64,000 nucleotides of DNA, taken from assembly GCA_033557465.1 (NCBI GenBank), contig CM066032.1, positions 54,720,955 to 54,784,954 of the forward strand, in the 5' to 3' direction. Below the pieces are notes generated by a model that was not told where the DNA came from, ran no database searches, and was given only the letters and a program-made list of their open reading frames with translations. Shown here piece after piece: positions 36,385 through 46,480 of this stretch. Position numbers and translations under genes: made by a program. Each line of letters begins with the position of its first letter. Within the stretch, counting starts at the first letter, position 1. The stretch is from Ichthyophis bannanicus (lineage: Eukaryota > Chordata > Amphibia > Gymnophiona > Ichthyophiidae).

Positions 36385-39214
36385 CACAGGTACACTACCA
36401 AAAAACTGCCTCCAGTTTTGCAACTGATTCCTATAGATTTTGGGGTGCTGAATCCAGGAAAAATAGCCAAAATGTTCCATCACGTCACGTTTTCTTGCAA
36501 AATTAGATTTCTTACCCATATAAGGAATGTTCACATAATTTCTTTTTAGCCGACTGCAGTTTATTTTCTTGGCCCAAAATAGAGGTTGTAATGGTTAACT
36601 AACTAGAAACACTCCCTGATGATATTTTAGAGTGTTTTATATTCATTTTATACATTAACAGGACAATTGGGTGGCGGGGGGCTAAATCCAGTACTCGCGC
36701 TGGCGCATGTTCTTTCCTGTTCGCCTCGCCTCGTTCGCTCGCTCAAACACGGTGGTTGCGACATGAACGTTCCTGTCAAATTTCAGTTTCTTGCAAGTTC
36801 ATTATTACCTTTTGTTTGCTCAGTCGTAATCCAGCTTTATTCCGAAGTGGTTCACTACAGTTGTAGTTTGCAGTGCTGTGTATTTGTGATGGCTCACAGA
36901 GCCAGAGGTTGCGTCAACTCTCCGGACAGTTTTTGTTTTATTTGTGGGGAATATACCGTGAAAAAGCGGCAGAGGAACATTTCTGCATTTATTAAAAAAG
37001 TATATTTCGCCTATTTCGGTTTGAAGTTAGGCGATCAAGACAAACCGTGGGCTCCTCACAAAGTGTGCAAGACATGTGAGGAAGATCTACGCTTATGGAT
37101 GAAAGGTAAAAAACAAGCATTTCATTTTGGAATACCTATGATGTGTCGTGAACAAAGAGACCACAGCAGTGACTGCTATTTTTGCTCTTGCATTGTGAAG
37201 GGATACAACTTAAAAAATAAGAACGTAATAAGTTACCCCAACCTTCCCTCAGCAATTAGGCCTATGCCTCATAGCAACGAAGTACCTGTGCCTGAACCAC
37301 CAAAATCTTTGGATCATATTTGTGTGGACGGTTCTGATCATGATGAGACTCATCAGATGGCTTTTCCCGATGAGTCCAGTACTTCCGAGTTTGAAACTGA
37401 ACCAGATCCGAAACCTGAACTTTTCTCTCAAGCTGAATTGAATGATTTAGCACGGGATTTAGGACTCCCAAAAGATGCTGCCCAACTGCTAGGTTCTCGG
37501 CTTAAACAGAAAAATCTATTGTCACCAGGAACAACTTTTTATTGGTACCGCAACCGCGAGACACAATTTTTGAAGTATTTCAGCAAAGAGGAAGATTTGA
37601 TATTTTGCAACGATATATACGGAGTGATGGAAAAGTTTAAACTCAAGTATGATCCTGCTGAATGGCGGCTGTTCATTGATTCGTCAAAAGACAGCATAAA
37701 AGGTGTTCTTCTTCATAATGGCAACACATTCGCTTCAGTTCCTATTGCTCACTCTGTTATTCTCCAAGAAAAATACGAGAATTTGGCCCTGATTCTTCAG
37801 AAGATTCGTTATGATGAGCATAAGTGGATGATTTGTGGAGACTTTAAAATTCTATCCATGCTATTAGGGCAGCAATCCGGTTTCACCAAATATCCCTGCT
37901 TCCTTTGCTTGTGGGATAGCCGGGCCCGCGACCTACACTGGGGGAAAAAAGACTGGCCAATTCGGGAGTATTTGAGACCCGGTGAGAAAAATGTTCTTCA
38001 TGAGAGCTTGGTACCTCGTGATAAAATTCTATTACCACCTCTCCACATTAAGTTGGGTCTCATTAAGCAATTCATCAAGTCCCTTCCAAAAGATGGTGAG
38101 TGCTTTCGGTACCTTTGCTCAAAGTTCCCCCGACTTTCTGAAGCAAAGCTAAAGGAAGGAGTGTTTGTTGGCCCTGATATAAGGAAACTCATTTCAGATG
38201 GAGCATTCGCTGAAACGATGTCTGAGAAGGAAAAAGAAGCCTGGGATTCCTTCAAGGATGTTGTTCTCAAATTCTTGGGGAACAGGCGGGATGAGAACTA
38301 TAAGGATATTGTTGCCAGGATGCTCAATGCCTTCAAAGAACAAGGCTGTAACATGAGCCTGAAAGTCCATTTCTTGCACTCCCATGTGAACTACTTTCCC
38401 GAAAACGTGGGGGCGTACAGTGAAGAACAAGGTGAAAGGTTTCAAAAGGACATCAAGGACGCAGAGAGAAGTTACCAAGGAAGATGGAACACCACTATGA
38501 TGGCTGATTTCTGCTGGTTGCTGCTGCGAGAAACCCCAGATGAAAAATACGCCAAGCAGCGCACCAAGAGAAGCATTCGGGGGAAGAAGAAACGGGCCCA
38601 CCAGGAGATTGATTGACCCAAGAATGACTTTAAAATCTAAACTGTGTTGACAAATATCGTGTTTTTACTAAACTTTGAAATAAAAATTTGCTAGTTATTA
38701 CCACAGTGTCGGATCTCATTTATTAGAATTTTATTTTCACACCATCGGGTTTTTGTCTTCATGTATTGCAATGGTGCGGTTTGCGTTTTCTATTCTTACA
38801 TACATACCTGTACAACATTTTTTGCACATTTCTTTGCTTTGCTTTGTGTCTAACCTCGCTCTTATATGCTCAATGTTTGTGGACATGTATGTGGCTGTTT
38901 TAAGTGCAGACAATTTTGCTACCATCACAGTGTGTTTTGTTGACATTACTCTATTCTTATGTGCTGCCTTGTTACAATTTTCTTTATTCTTATTTGAATA
39001 ACTACTAAACAATTAGTATAAAGAATTCATCCAAGAAACGTTTATCTCGATCGCACTCAATCTCAAACGTTCACCTCAAACTGCTAACCCAATGTAGCAA
39101 AAAATCTGTACGTAATGGAGCAAATTGGTTACCAGATTTGGATTCAGCGCACCAAAAAACGTAAAAATCAATCGAAACATTAGAGGCAGTTTAAGTTTTT
39201 TTAGTGTACCTGTG
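36385..39214 (+). mobile_element. DNA transposon with CACAG-type ends and an intact transposase
   Basis: Terminal inverted repeats CACAGGTACACT at both ends (36385-36396; inverted at 39203-39214), with further imperfect inverted matching (AAACTGCCTC). The flanks share TTA (36382-36384 and 39215-39217). The empty site CACAGATTACTAATAGC is present in CR1 copy A near 28574-28590. CACAG/CACTA ends with a 2-4 bp duplication suggest the CMC (CACTA/Mirage/Chapaev) group, but I cannot confirm the superfamily. It is 2,830 bp with one gene and A/T-rich ends. Confidence 0.82.
36889..38616 (+). CDS. transposase, DDE type, with N-terminal zinc-finger region
   Basis: I choose ATG 36889 (MAHRARGCVNSPD), because the open frame upstream has no ATG with plausible sequence. 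That gives 575 residues. The N-terminus has CFICG...VCKTC and later DCYFCSC, a ZAD/BED-like Cys arrangement suited to DNA binding. The central region has RLFIDSSK and, after about 60 residues, WMICGDFK, candidate first and second catalytic Asp. A Cys pair CFLCLWDSRA follows. Near the end HFLHSHVNYFPENVGAYSEE and QGERFQKDI give a His cluster and a candidate catalytic Glu. The C-terminus is Lys/Arg rich. Proteins of this pattern are common in animal genomes as uncharacterized proteins. No stop or frameshift is seen, so this may be a recently active autonomous transposon. The catalytic residue assignment is inference. Confidence 0.78.
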   Translation: MAHRARGCVNSPDSFCFICGEYTVKKRQRNISAFIKKVYFAYFGLKLGDQDKPWAPHKVCKTCEEDLRLWMKGKKQAFHFGIPMMCREQRDHSSDCYFCSCIVKGYNLKNKNVISYPNLPSAIRPMPHSNEVPVPEPPKSLDHICVDGSDHDETHQMAFPDESSTSEFETEPDPKPELFSQAELNDLARDLGLPKDAAQLLGSRLKQKNLLSPGTTFYWYRNRETQFLKYFSKEEDLIFCNDIYGVMEKFKLKYDPAEWRLFIDSSKDSIKGVLLHNGNTFASVPIAHSVILQEKYENLALILQKIRYDEHKWMICGDFKILSMLLGQQSGFTKYPCFLCLWDSRARDLHWGKKDWPIREYLRPGEKNVLHESLVPRDKILLPPLHIKLGLIKQFIKSLPKDGECFRYLCSKFPRLSEAKLKEGVFVGPDIRKLISDGAFAETMSEKEKEAWDSFKDVVLKFLGNRRDENYKDIVARMLNAFKEQGCNMSLKVHFLHSHVNYFPENVGAYSEEQGERFQKDIKDAERSYQGRWNTTMMADFCWLLLRETPDEKYAKQRTKRSIRGKKKRAHQEID

Positions 39215-39548
39215 TTACTAATAGCAGGTCTGCAATCTCATATTTCAGTTCTTTCAACACCCTTGAATTTATACCATCCAGCCCAGGTCATTTGCTACTC
39301 TTCAGTTTATCAAATAGTTGAAATACATCTTCCCGGTATAGTGATATTTCTTTCAATTCTTCTGCAGTATCACCTTTAAATACCACTTCAGACATAGGTA
39401 ACATCCCTACATCTTCCTCAGTAAAGACCGAAGCAAAGAATTCATTCAGTCTCTCCACTCTAGCCTTGTCCCCTCTTAGTGCCCCTTTTACCCCTCTATC
39501 ATCTAATGGACCAACTAACTCTCTCACTGGTATTTTGCTACAAATGTT

Positions 39549-39873
39549 GTGCACCAGTAGCAGCACCTGTGAGGAACCAGACAAAATAGTCAATTATGTC
39601 ACCAGTTACCACTATTCCCTGTGGCAGTCATGCAGGTGGCCCAGTTGGCCTGATAGGAAAAGAAGGACAATCTCTGATGATGACAACAATCCCAATGTCC
39701 AAGGCAGATCACATATGTACAAGTGGCCTAGAGCACATTTCCCCACATAGGTGTGTGATGTCGCCAGCCTTGTAACCAACAGCCTGTGAGCAAGTGGCTT
39801 TGTATGTCGACAACAGAATATCAACAGACCAGATACACTCACATGGTGGGTGCCATGCAGTCATACCACTGTA
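39549..39873. other. unassigned stretch between CR1 copy B and a Penelope foldback
   Basis: The CR1 match stops at about 39548 (5' truncation). The 325 bases that follow show no recognised repeat or coding frame; the 76-codon minus-strand frame there lacks recognisable features. It ends in the foldback's target repeat TCATACCACTGTA (39861-39873). Confidence 0.4.
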
Positions 39874-40825
39874 GAGTATAAGAAAAATAACGCTCCAATT
39901 CTCAACTTAAATATAAAATCTGTTAACTGTTCCCGGTCGATTAAATTGTAACCACACTGAATTCTTAAATCTAATATAGATATTATTTTTGAGCAACAGG
40001 TCTCAGACTTCAATGGAGCCAGTAGAGCCAACTAAGAACCCATGCCCCTCTTTGCATCAACGACCTTATATGTTGCTTCAATTTGAATTCATTGGTTTAG
40101 AACATTATTAGAAAACTACTCTTGTCATGATTCTCAGTATATTATTGAAAAACGATGCTTATCTTAATTTTGTTTTTCCCAACGCCAAACTTCAGCGCTG
40201 TGCGTTTCACTCCAGGCGTTTCATCAGGGGATTATATATGCCTCGAACAGCATGTACCTTCAGTTTTTACACCAGTACTTCATGCTGCACCCTTCTTCCA
40301 GCGATTCTCTTGCTTGCTTGATGTGCGGCGTTATTTCAAGCAAGAGAATCGCTGGAAGAAGGATGCAGCATGAAGAACTGGTGTAAAAACTGAAGGTACA
40401 CGCTGTTTGAGGCATATATAATCCCCTGATGAAACGCCTGGAGTGAAACGCACAGCGCTGAAGTTTGGCATTGGGAAAAACAAAATTAAGATAAGCATCG
40501 TTTTTCAATAATATACTGAGAATCATGACAAGAGTAGTTTTCTAATAATGTTCTAAACCAATGAATTCAAATTGAAGCAACATATAAGGTCGTTGATGCA
40601 AAGAGGGGCATGGGTTCTTAGTTGGCTCTACTGGCTACACTGAAGTCTGAGACCTGTTGCTCAAAAATAATATCTATATTAGATTTAAGAATTCAGTGTG
40701 GTTAGAATTTAATTGACTGGGAACGGTTAACAGATTTTATATTTAAGTTAAGAATTGGAGCGTTATTTTTCTTATACTCAATAGTTGTTCCGCTCTACTG
40801 AAGGACCACTGTGTTTATTTGTCAT
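39874..40825. mobile_element. Penelope-like foldback insertion 2 (near-perfect 443-bp arms)
   Basis: Flanked by the 13-bp repeat TCATACCACTGTA (39861-39873 and 40826-40838). Left arm 39874-40316 and right arm 40337-40779 are inverted copies with only a few differences; the loop is 20 nt. A unique 46-bp tail (40780-40825) follows the right arm. The arms contain CTGATGAAACGCC ... GTGAAACGC (40426-40450 and its mirror), resembling Penelope 3' UTRs. The block GGTCTCAGACTT ... GCATCAACGACCT is shared with foldback 3 at 49.6 kb. Confidence 0.85.
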
Positions 40826-41785
40826 TCATACCACTGTATGCCATAGAAAAAGTAAAATAAAAAGCTCCACTACCTAACCACAAAGTAGTTTATACAACTT
40901 CAGCAATTAAAGGATCAGGGTTTAGACCTCAGTACACCTACAAGAACCTACAACCATAAAAATGGCAATAACGGTTCGAACAAGGCGTGATCGCATCACC
41001 GGTCTAATCAACCCCCTCCATCCTCATACACAAATAACATAAGAGCATGGCGTGGAACAAATGTCTTCAAAATACAACAATCGCATCATATTCACCACAT
41101 TAATAATATTTTGATGAACATTAATGATATTTTAAGAACCTTCTCACATCAAACAGACTTCCCTAATGTATCAGTGACCAAATTGAACTTTTCTCCCAAC
41201 CTACGCCAAACTCATAAACAAAATTTTCCAGCTTCAACAGAACCCCGACACCTCCATAGACGTCCTAGAGCGTTTTGCAGATGCTGCTTCAGGGGAATAT
41301 GCTATAAAAAGAAAAAGAAAAACACAAACATTAAAACTTGCTACAACATCAAGCTACATCAACAAATACACCCCTCTCTCCCTTCGGACATAGAATCAAA
41401 TTGTCTTACCACTCAACCACAAGCTTAACCACAAACATGGACTATCAGTCTTGTTACCCTTAGCATCCACTCCCTAACCTTGAGGGTTTAAGGAGGGATG
41501 GGCCTTTGAAGTTGTGGGGCCAAATGATAGGCGGGCACAAGAATATTTATTTTTATAAGGATTTATTTACCCCACTCCGTGGTGGAATGGAACAGGCGTG
41601 AGGATTAAACCAAAACAGGAACAAAAGAAAATCAAGGCTTTTCAATGCTGTGCTTGAAATGTCCTTTCATACTGGGATTCACATTACGTCATGTGTCCTC
41701 TTACTTTGCAATCACAATAAACAAGGGAAAACAATATTGTTCATGAGTTGTATCTAAATTATTCTTTAGCTTATTTTCACTGCTT

Positions 41786-41904
41786 CATAAGCTCTTCATC
41801 CAGGTACTTAAACAACATACATTTTTCATAAGCTCTTCATCCAGGTACTTAAACAACATACATTTTTCATAAGCTCTTCATCCAGGTATTTAAACAACAT
41901 ACCT
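41786..41904. repeat. 41-bp tandem repeat, three copies
   Basis: Units begin at 41786, 41827 and 41868 with CATAAGCTCTTCATCCAGGT and are nearly identical (ACTTAAAC against ATTTAAAC in the third). The array lies in the downstream part of the solo LTR, below its open frame, and might be a promoter/enhancer repeat of the LTR. Confidence 0.85.
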
Positions 41905-41942
41905 TTCAGGATATGCTAGAAAATGACCATTCAAGCTTTGCT

Positions 41943-43163
41943 TTAGTTAGTTCTGCCAATCAGACCAATTGAGCAGTCCATTGGCTGATTGACTTCAATC
42001 ATGGGCAACGGAGAAGCTAATGGTATTTCTGCCTCAGGATTCTTTCCTGCTTGCACTAACTTTTGTTCAGCAATAGCTCTTTTATCTAAGAATTGTTTAA
42101 ACTCTTTAAGGAGAAATTCAGCCTGCTTTCTAGCTGGGCTAGACTGAGGATTTGCTCCTTCCTTGGGTGAGTAATTGTTTACAGAGTTTACTTCTGGAAA
42201 GCAAGCAATGCCGTCTCTGTTCAAACATTCATTCACTGCAGTGGAGTTACCCCTCCCCCACTTATCTCTGTATGCAGGTGTTGGGTTAACAAGTTCCTTT
42301 GTATGAGGAGTGTTTCTAAGGAGTGATTCAAAGGTAGGACCTCCTAAAACATCCTGGCTTAATTCTCTCCTGAACAATTCAGCTGGATTCCTTATATCAG
42401 CCTGCTTGCTAAATGCTTCAGCTGTCTGGTGAGAAAAGCTGGGTTTGTTTAAAGGAACTTCAGGCTGCAGCCAACTGCTTTCACAAGGCCTGAGGCTGTC
42501 CTGAGTTTTAAAGTCAGCATTCACTCTTTCTGGGTTCTCATAAAACTTGTCATAGGAATTAAATACACCAGGTACCTTATAATGAGGCTTGTCTGAGAAT
42601 GCCTTGCCACGCTGCCTTCCTCTCCAAGGGTCAGCTGTTTCTTCCAGAAACCTAGGCTTTATCCCTGGGTCTCTCAGGGCTTCTAACCTCTGTTGCTCCC
42701 AGAAGGTTCTTTCAGGCACTGAGTATCCCCGGTACCTACTTCCTGGTTCTGAATCCCTTTTCCTTGTATTACAGCTGGGCAGTGTTTCTCTTGCTAGGTC
42801 AAAGGTTTCTGTATCAAAGAGAGCTTCTTGCCTTATTTCATCTTCACTCTCCTTTCCTTGTTGCTTTTCCAACGTCCTTTGCCTTCTCATTCGTTTTCCC
42901 CTTCTGATACTCATTCCAATTCCACTCCTTCCACTACTGTCTTCCTTCTCTCTGTTTAACAAGGTGCCCCTGCTCTGGGGAGCCCGCCTCCTGATAGGGC
43001 GTGCCCAATCAGCAACTCTGCTTCTCTCCTCCCCTGAGGTGAACTGTGTTAGCTGATTAGCTCTGTGCATCTTGTGCTGAGAAGGGAAAACCTTGCATTT
43101 ACCTGCAGTACCTGAACCTTCCAGCGGGTCAGTATCAGTTTCCATGGCTTCCAGCCCTGCCAC
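41943..43163 (-). CDS. 406-codon open frame inside the solo LTR, function unknown
   Basis: The frame starts at ATG 43163, about 10 bases inside the LTR, and stays open for 406 codons. The product is rich in Arg, Glu, Pro and Ser, with a basic stretch (RRGKRMRRQR), no hydrophobic segment, and a helical Lys/Glu region near the end (ARKQAEFLLKEFKQFL). It ends PMDCSIGLIGRTN. The open frame in the other gypsy LTR family ends in a similar YMDCSLSKLRW about 526 bp from the LTR edge; here the distance is 491 bp. I recognise no domain. It may encode an LTR-borne accessory protein or be an unusually long chance frame. Confidence 0.45.
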   Translation of the reverse strand: MAGLEAMETDTDPLEGSGTAGKCKVFPSQHKMHRANQLTQFTSGEERSRVADWARPIRRRAPQSRGTLLNREKEDSSGRSGIGMSIRRGKRMRRQRTLEKQQGKESEDEIRQEALFDTETFDLARETLPSCNTRKRDSEPGSRYRGYSVPERTFWEQQRLEALRDPGIKPRFLEETADPWRGRQRGKAFSDKPHYKVPGVFNSYDKFYENPERVNADFKTQDSLRPCESSWLQPEVPLNKPSFSHQTAEAFSKQADIRNPAELFRRELSQDVLGGPTFESLLRNTPHTKELVNPTPAYRDKWGRGNSTAVNECLNRDGIACFPEVNSVNNYSPKEGANPQSSPARKQAEFLLKEFKQFLDKRAIAEQKLVQAGKNPEAEIPLASPLPMIEVNQPMDCSIGLIGRTN

Positions 43164-43259
43164 TGCGTCACAGTCTCCAACCAGCTGGATCTTTCAGCAC
43201 AATCCAATATGCACATTTAAAAAGACCCGGCGTCTGACGTCATAACCACTCCCCACACA

Positions 43260-44478
43260 ACTCCATACCCGGTATTTAAAGTTAAACACACGCTTTCCAA
43301 TCAATACTGAAATTCAACCCACCAGGAATGACCGTGCCAAGCAAAAATATCCAACGCTGCTCTCTATACACTAAATATTGTTCCCGAGTCATATCCTGAA
43401 AACCTCCACTGACCCATTCAATGCCAAAACACTGTAACTCAGCAAACCAATGTCCATACTGTATTTATTTATTTATTTTATTCTCTTATATACCATGCTA
43501 TTCTGCATCAGTGTGGTTTACATTGAACAAACTGAAATTACATTGAACAGGGCATTATAACTTGGAGATAACTATTTTACAGGGAACATGGGCTATGGAG
43601 GGTTAAGTGGCTTGCCCAAGACCACAAGGAGCACCTGTGGGACTAGAAACCCCAGTCCTTCCGGCCCAAGGTTGCTGTCCTCTAGTGGGATTTGAACCCC
43701 CGACCTTCTGGCCTGAAGTACCTTGCCCCCCAACCACTAGGCCACTCCTCCACTCCAAAACTGTAATATAATGTAATACTGTAAACAATGACTCACCAAA
43801 GGGGCCTCACGTTTTTTACAGCGCAACCTACTTTTGTGCTTGCCCAAACAAATACACAGAGACCGAATAGTCTTACCTACATAAAGTAATGAACAAGGGA
43901 AAAAAATCCCATAAACAACAAAATCTGATGTGCACAAAGTGCTGGATTTTAACAGATATTCTTTCCCCCCGTAAAAAAACCAATCAGATTCAAAATATAC
44001 ATCACAAAAAGCGCATTGCCCACTTTTCACATGCCCCACGTTCTGCACAAATACATCATCAACCTGCCGCAACCGAGAGGGACTCATACTCTTTCAAATT
44101 TCGGTTTCTTTGCCAAACACATCGTAAACCCCTATCTTCAAGAACAGGGACCATCCTAATCACATTACTGTGCTTCTCAATAATCTTCTGGATCTTCACA
44201 CTAAACGGAGAATATTGAGAGACAAAATTCACATGCCCATCATCCTTGACCGAACGTTCCCGCGGAGATAACAACCAGGCCCTATCATTAAAAAGGGCTC
44301 GCTTATATGCACGTTCCACCACCCTAACGGGATAGCCCCTTTTCAAAAAATCTTCCTTCAACAAAACTGCCTGAGCCTTAAAATCACTCACTGTAGAGCA
44401 ATTCCTCCGATACCGGATAAACTGTGAAAACGGTAAACCCCTAATCAAACTCTTCGGGTGGGCACTCATATAGTGCAA
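43260..44478 (-). pseudogene. Penelope RT C-terminus and GIY-YIG endonuclease
   Basis: The right-hand frame (44059-44478) reads HPKSLIRGLPFSQFIRYRRN and LKEDFLKRGYPVRVVERAYK, the thumb/C-terminal RT region of Penelope-like elements. A frame overlap at 44059-44087 leads to the second frame (43737-44087): HVKSGQCAFC, then VVYGIFFPCSLLYVGKT, the degenerate GIY-YIG core of the endonuclease. Past a SINE insertion the final residues appear near 43270-43440 (REQRWIFLL, PGGLN). Frameshifted, split by the SINE, and missing the RT core, so inactive. Confidence 0.75.
43464..43759 (-). mobile_element. tRNA-derived SINE with L2-type 3' tail, copy 1
   Basis: On the minus strand it starts with a tRNA-like head: A-box-like TGGCCTAGTGGTTGG and a perfect B box GGTTCAAATCC (43688-43698). 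A central MIR/CORE-like segment follows (CTTGGGCAAGCCACTTAACC), then an L2-type tail (TTCAATGTAAACCACACTG, GGTATATAAGAG) and (AAATA)n. Flanked by ACTGTA (43458-43463 and 43760-43765). A second copy is at 61069-61358. Confidence 0.82.
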
Positions 44479-44644
44479 AAAGGTGTTCTTATCAGTTAAT
44501 TTTTACGCACGGTTGAAAATGGCGGGAAAGAAAAAAAGGAAAAGACGTCATTTATTCAGATTGACAGATGTGTATGTTTTGCACCCCATTGTACAGCCAT
44601 TCAAAACCCACATGCTGCAAATCTTGAATAATGAATAAAAAAGC

Positions 44645-45687
44645 GTGAGTATATACAAAAATAATTGTGCTATGGTGCTGGAAAATGAGACCCCCAGGTC
44701 GGAAGGCACTCAACTAGCTACTGGGGAAGAGCTGAAGACTTTTCAGAGTAAAGCCAGCATTTATGATGTGGTTGGATCAAAGCCCTCGGGAAGTCTGACT
44801 GCTGATGTAGCTGCGCAAGAAATGAGAGTCAGAATCTGTAAAGATGTGTTACACATTGGAACATGGAACATACGAAGCATGAACCAAGGGAAGTTGGAGG
44901 TGGTCAAGAATGAAATGGAACGTGTACAACTTGATCTGTTGGGTGTCAGCGAACTGAAATGGACTGGCATGGGACACTTTGCATCAGATGATTACATGGT
45001 CTACTATGCTGGAAATGAAAGACAAAGAAGAAATGGTGTTGCATTTATAATAAAGAAGAAACTTGCAAGAACTGTAATGAAATACAATGCAATCAGCGAA
45101 CGCTTAATCTCTATTCGTCTACGAGGATTGCCTATCAACACAACTATAATTCAAGTATATGCCCCAACAACAGCTGCAGAAGAGAATGAAATTGAAGAGT
45201 TCTATGAACAAGTACAAGCTGAAATTGACAGTACATGCAAACAGGATATCCTGATAGTCATGGGTGACTGGAACGCAAAAGTTGGCAACAAAGAAGAAGG
45301 CAAAGTAGTTGGAAAATATGGACTTGGCAACAGAAATGAAGCTGGAGAAAGACTGATAGAATTCTGCAAGACCAATGATCTATTCATCTCAAACACCTTC
45401 TTCCAGCAACACAAGCGGCGACTGTACACATGGACTTCACCCAATGGATTGTATAAAAATCAAATTGACTACATCTGTGGAAGTCAACGATGGAAAAGCT
45501 CTGCAACATCAACAAAGACAAAACCTAGAGCTGACTGTGGTACAGATCATCAACTACTAGTATGCAAACTCAAGCTAAAGTTGAAAAAGAGCAAACCACT
45601 CATGAATGTAGCAAAATATGACATTGAGAATATACCACTGGAATTTAAAGACTGCCTGCAAAATCGATTTGCTGCTTTAGATACAAA
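44645..45687 (+). pseudogene. RTE LINE APE-type endonuclease domain
   Basis: The frame reads the full APE signature: GTWNIRS, LGVSELKW with the catalytic Glu, VYAPT, MGDWNAKVG with Asp/Asn, TWTSPNGLYKNQIDYI, and the closing DCGTDHQLLV. The domain has no stop, but the frame runs into the inserted L2 at 45688. In RTE elements this domain nicks the target for target-primed reverse transcription. ORF start uncertain; the frame opens with a non-ATG-preceded region and ATG near 44645-44675. Confidence 0.82.
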
Positions 45688-46480
45688 AGCGGCAGGAGGA
45701 GCAACAGCACAGCGCTGCCCAATCGGGGCAGAGGCCTGCATTTGAAAAGCTTCGCGCCATCGGGCGCCCTTCCTCTTGCCTCCCACCACCATCTGCAGCT
45801 CTCCCCAGCCCGGGGATCGAGCCTCCAGCGGCAGGAGGAGCAACAGCACAGCACTGCCCAATCGGGGCAGAGGCCTGCATTTGAAAAGCTTCGCGCCATT
45901 GGGCGCCCTTCCTCTTGCCTCCCACCACCATCCGCAGCTCTCCCCAGCCCGGGGATCGAGCCTCCGGCGGCAGGAGGAGCAACAGCACAGCACTGCCCAA
46001 TCGGGGCAGAGGCCTGCATTTGAAAAGCTTCGCGCCATCGGGCGCCCTTCCTCTTGCCTCCCACCACCATCCGCAGCTCTCCCCAGCCCGGAGAGCGAGC
46101 CTCCGGCGGCAGGAGGAGCAACAGCACAGCGCTGCCCAATCGGGGCAGAGGCCTGCATTTGAAAAGCTTCGCGCCATCGGGCGCCCTTCCTCTTGCCTCC
46201 CACCACCATCCGCAGCTCTCCCCAGCCCGGGGATCGAGCCTCCGGCGGCAGGAGGAGCAACAGCACAGCGCTGCCCAATCGGGGCAGAGGCCTGCATTTG
46301 AAAAGCTTCGCGCCATCGGGCGCCCTTCCTCTTGCCTCCCACCACCATCCGCAGCTCTCCCCAGCCCGTGGATCGAGCCTCTGGCTGCAGGAGGAGCAAC
46401 AGCACAGCGCTGCCCAATCAGGGCAGAGGCCTGCATTTGAAAAGCTTCGCGCCATCGGGCGTGCCCGCGCCTGGCGGGCC
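45688..46480 (+). repeat. 139-bp GC-rich tandem array at the 5' end of the L2
   Basis: About 5.7 units, each starting AGCGGCAGGAGGAGCAACAG or a close variant, then CAATCGGGGCAGAGGCCTGC and TTCGCGCCATCGGGCGCCC. The period is 139 bp throughout. The first unit starts exactly at the LINE insertion point. By analogy with promoter monomers of mouse L1, this is likely an array of CpG-rich promoter units. The array gives several open frames on both strands in a repeat pattern; these are not genes. Confidence 0.88.

Larger units (their letters stand above)
29146..39548 (-). mobile_element. CR1 copy B, split into four blocks by three insertions
   Basis: CR1 sequence is found at 29146-29312, 30447-30804, 35519-36384 and 39215-39548. 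Concatenated, these are colinear with copy A. The interruptions are a gypsy solo LTR, Harbinger-like copy A and a CACAG-type DNA transposon, each with its own target duplication. The 3' UTR and tail of copy B are missing: it joins copy A's truncated 5' end at about 29146. Confidence 0.85.
41452..43172 (-). repeat. solo LTR of a second gypsy-type family, 1,721 bp
   Basis: The plus strand begins TGTTACCCTTAGC and ends GCGTCACA, i.e. TG...CA, flanked by GTCT at 41448-41451 and 43173-43176. On the minus strand it begins TGTGACGCAG, like TGTGATAAGG of the other gypsy family, and it also carries a long minus-strand open frame starting close to its 5' edge. No internal coding region is present. Confidence 0.72.
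40839..44520 (-). mobile_element. Penelope-like retroelement, interrupted by a solo LTR and a SINE
   Basis: Minus-strand RT C-terminus and GIY-YIG endonuclease lie at 43260-44478. Below them a 3' UTR continues on both sides of a solo LTR (41452-43172), down to a PLE-like block near 41270-41300 (minus strand CCTGAAGCAGCATCTGC). The LTR's 4-bp flanks (GTCT) join the two halves. Bases 40839-41040 have no clear assignment, so the left boundary is uncertain. Confidence 0.65.

Noticed and set aside
36667..36888. N-terminal extension of the transposase (74 residues)
   Set aside because: It would need a TTG start, and the residues before ATG 36889 do not resemble a domain; it lies in the TIR-proximal leader.
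41786..41904. CRISPR array
   Set aside because: Three direct head-to-tail 41-bp units without spacers in a vertebrate LTR; an ordinary tandem repeat.
44645..45745. Host craniofacial development protein 2-like gene
   Set aside because: Matches the RTE LINE endonuclease; the name is a frequent misannotation of LINE ORFs. The frame runs into an inserted L2.
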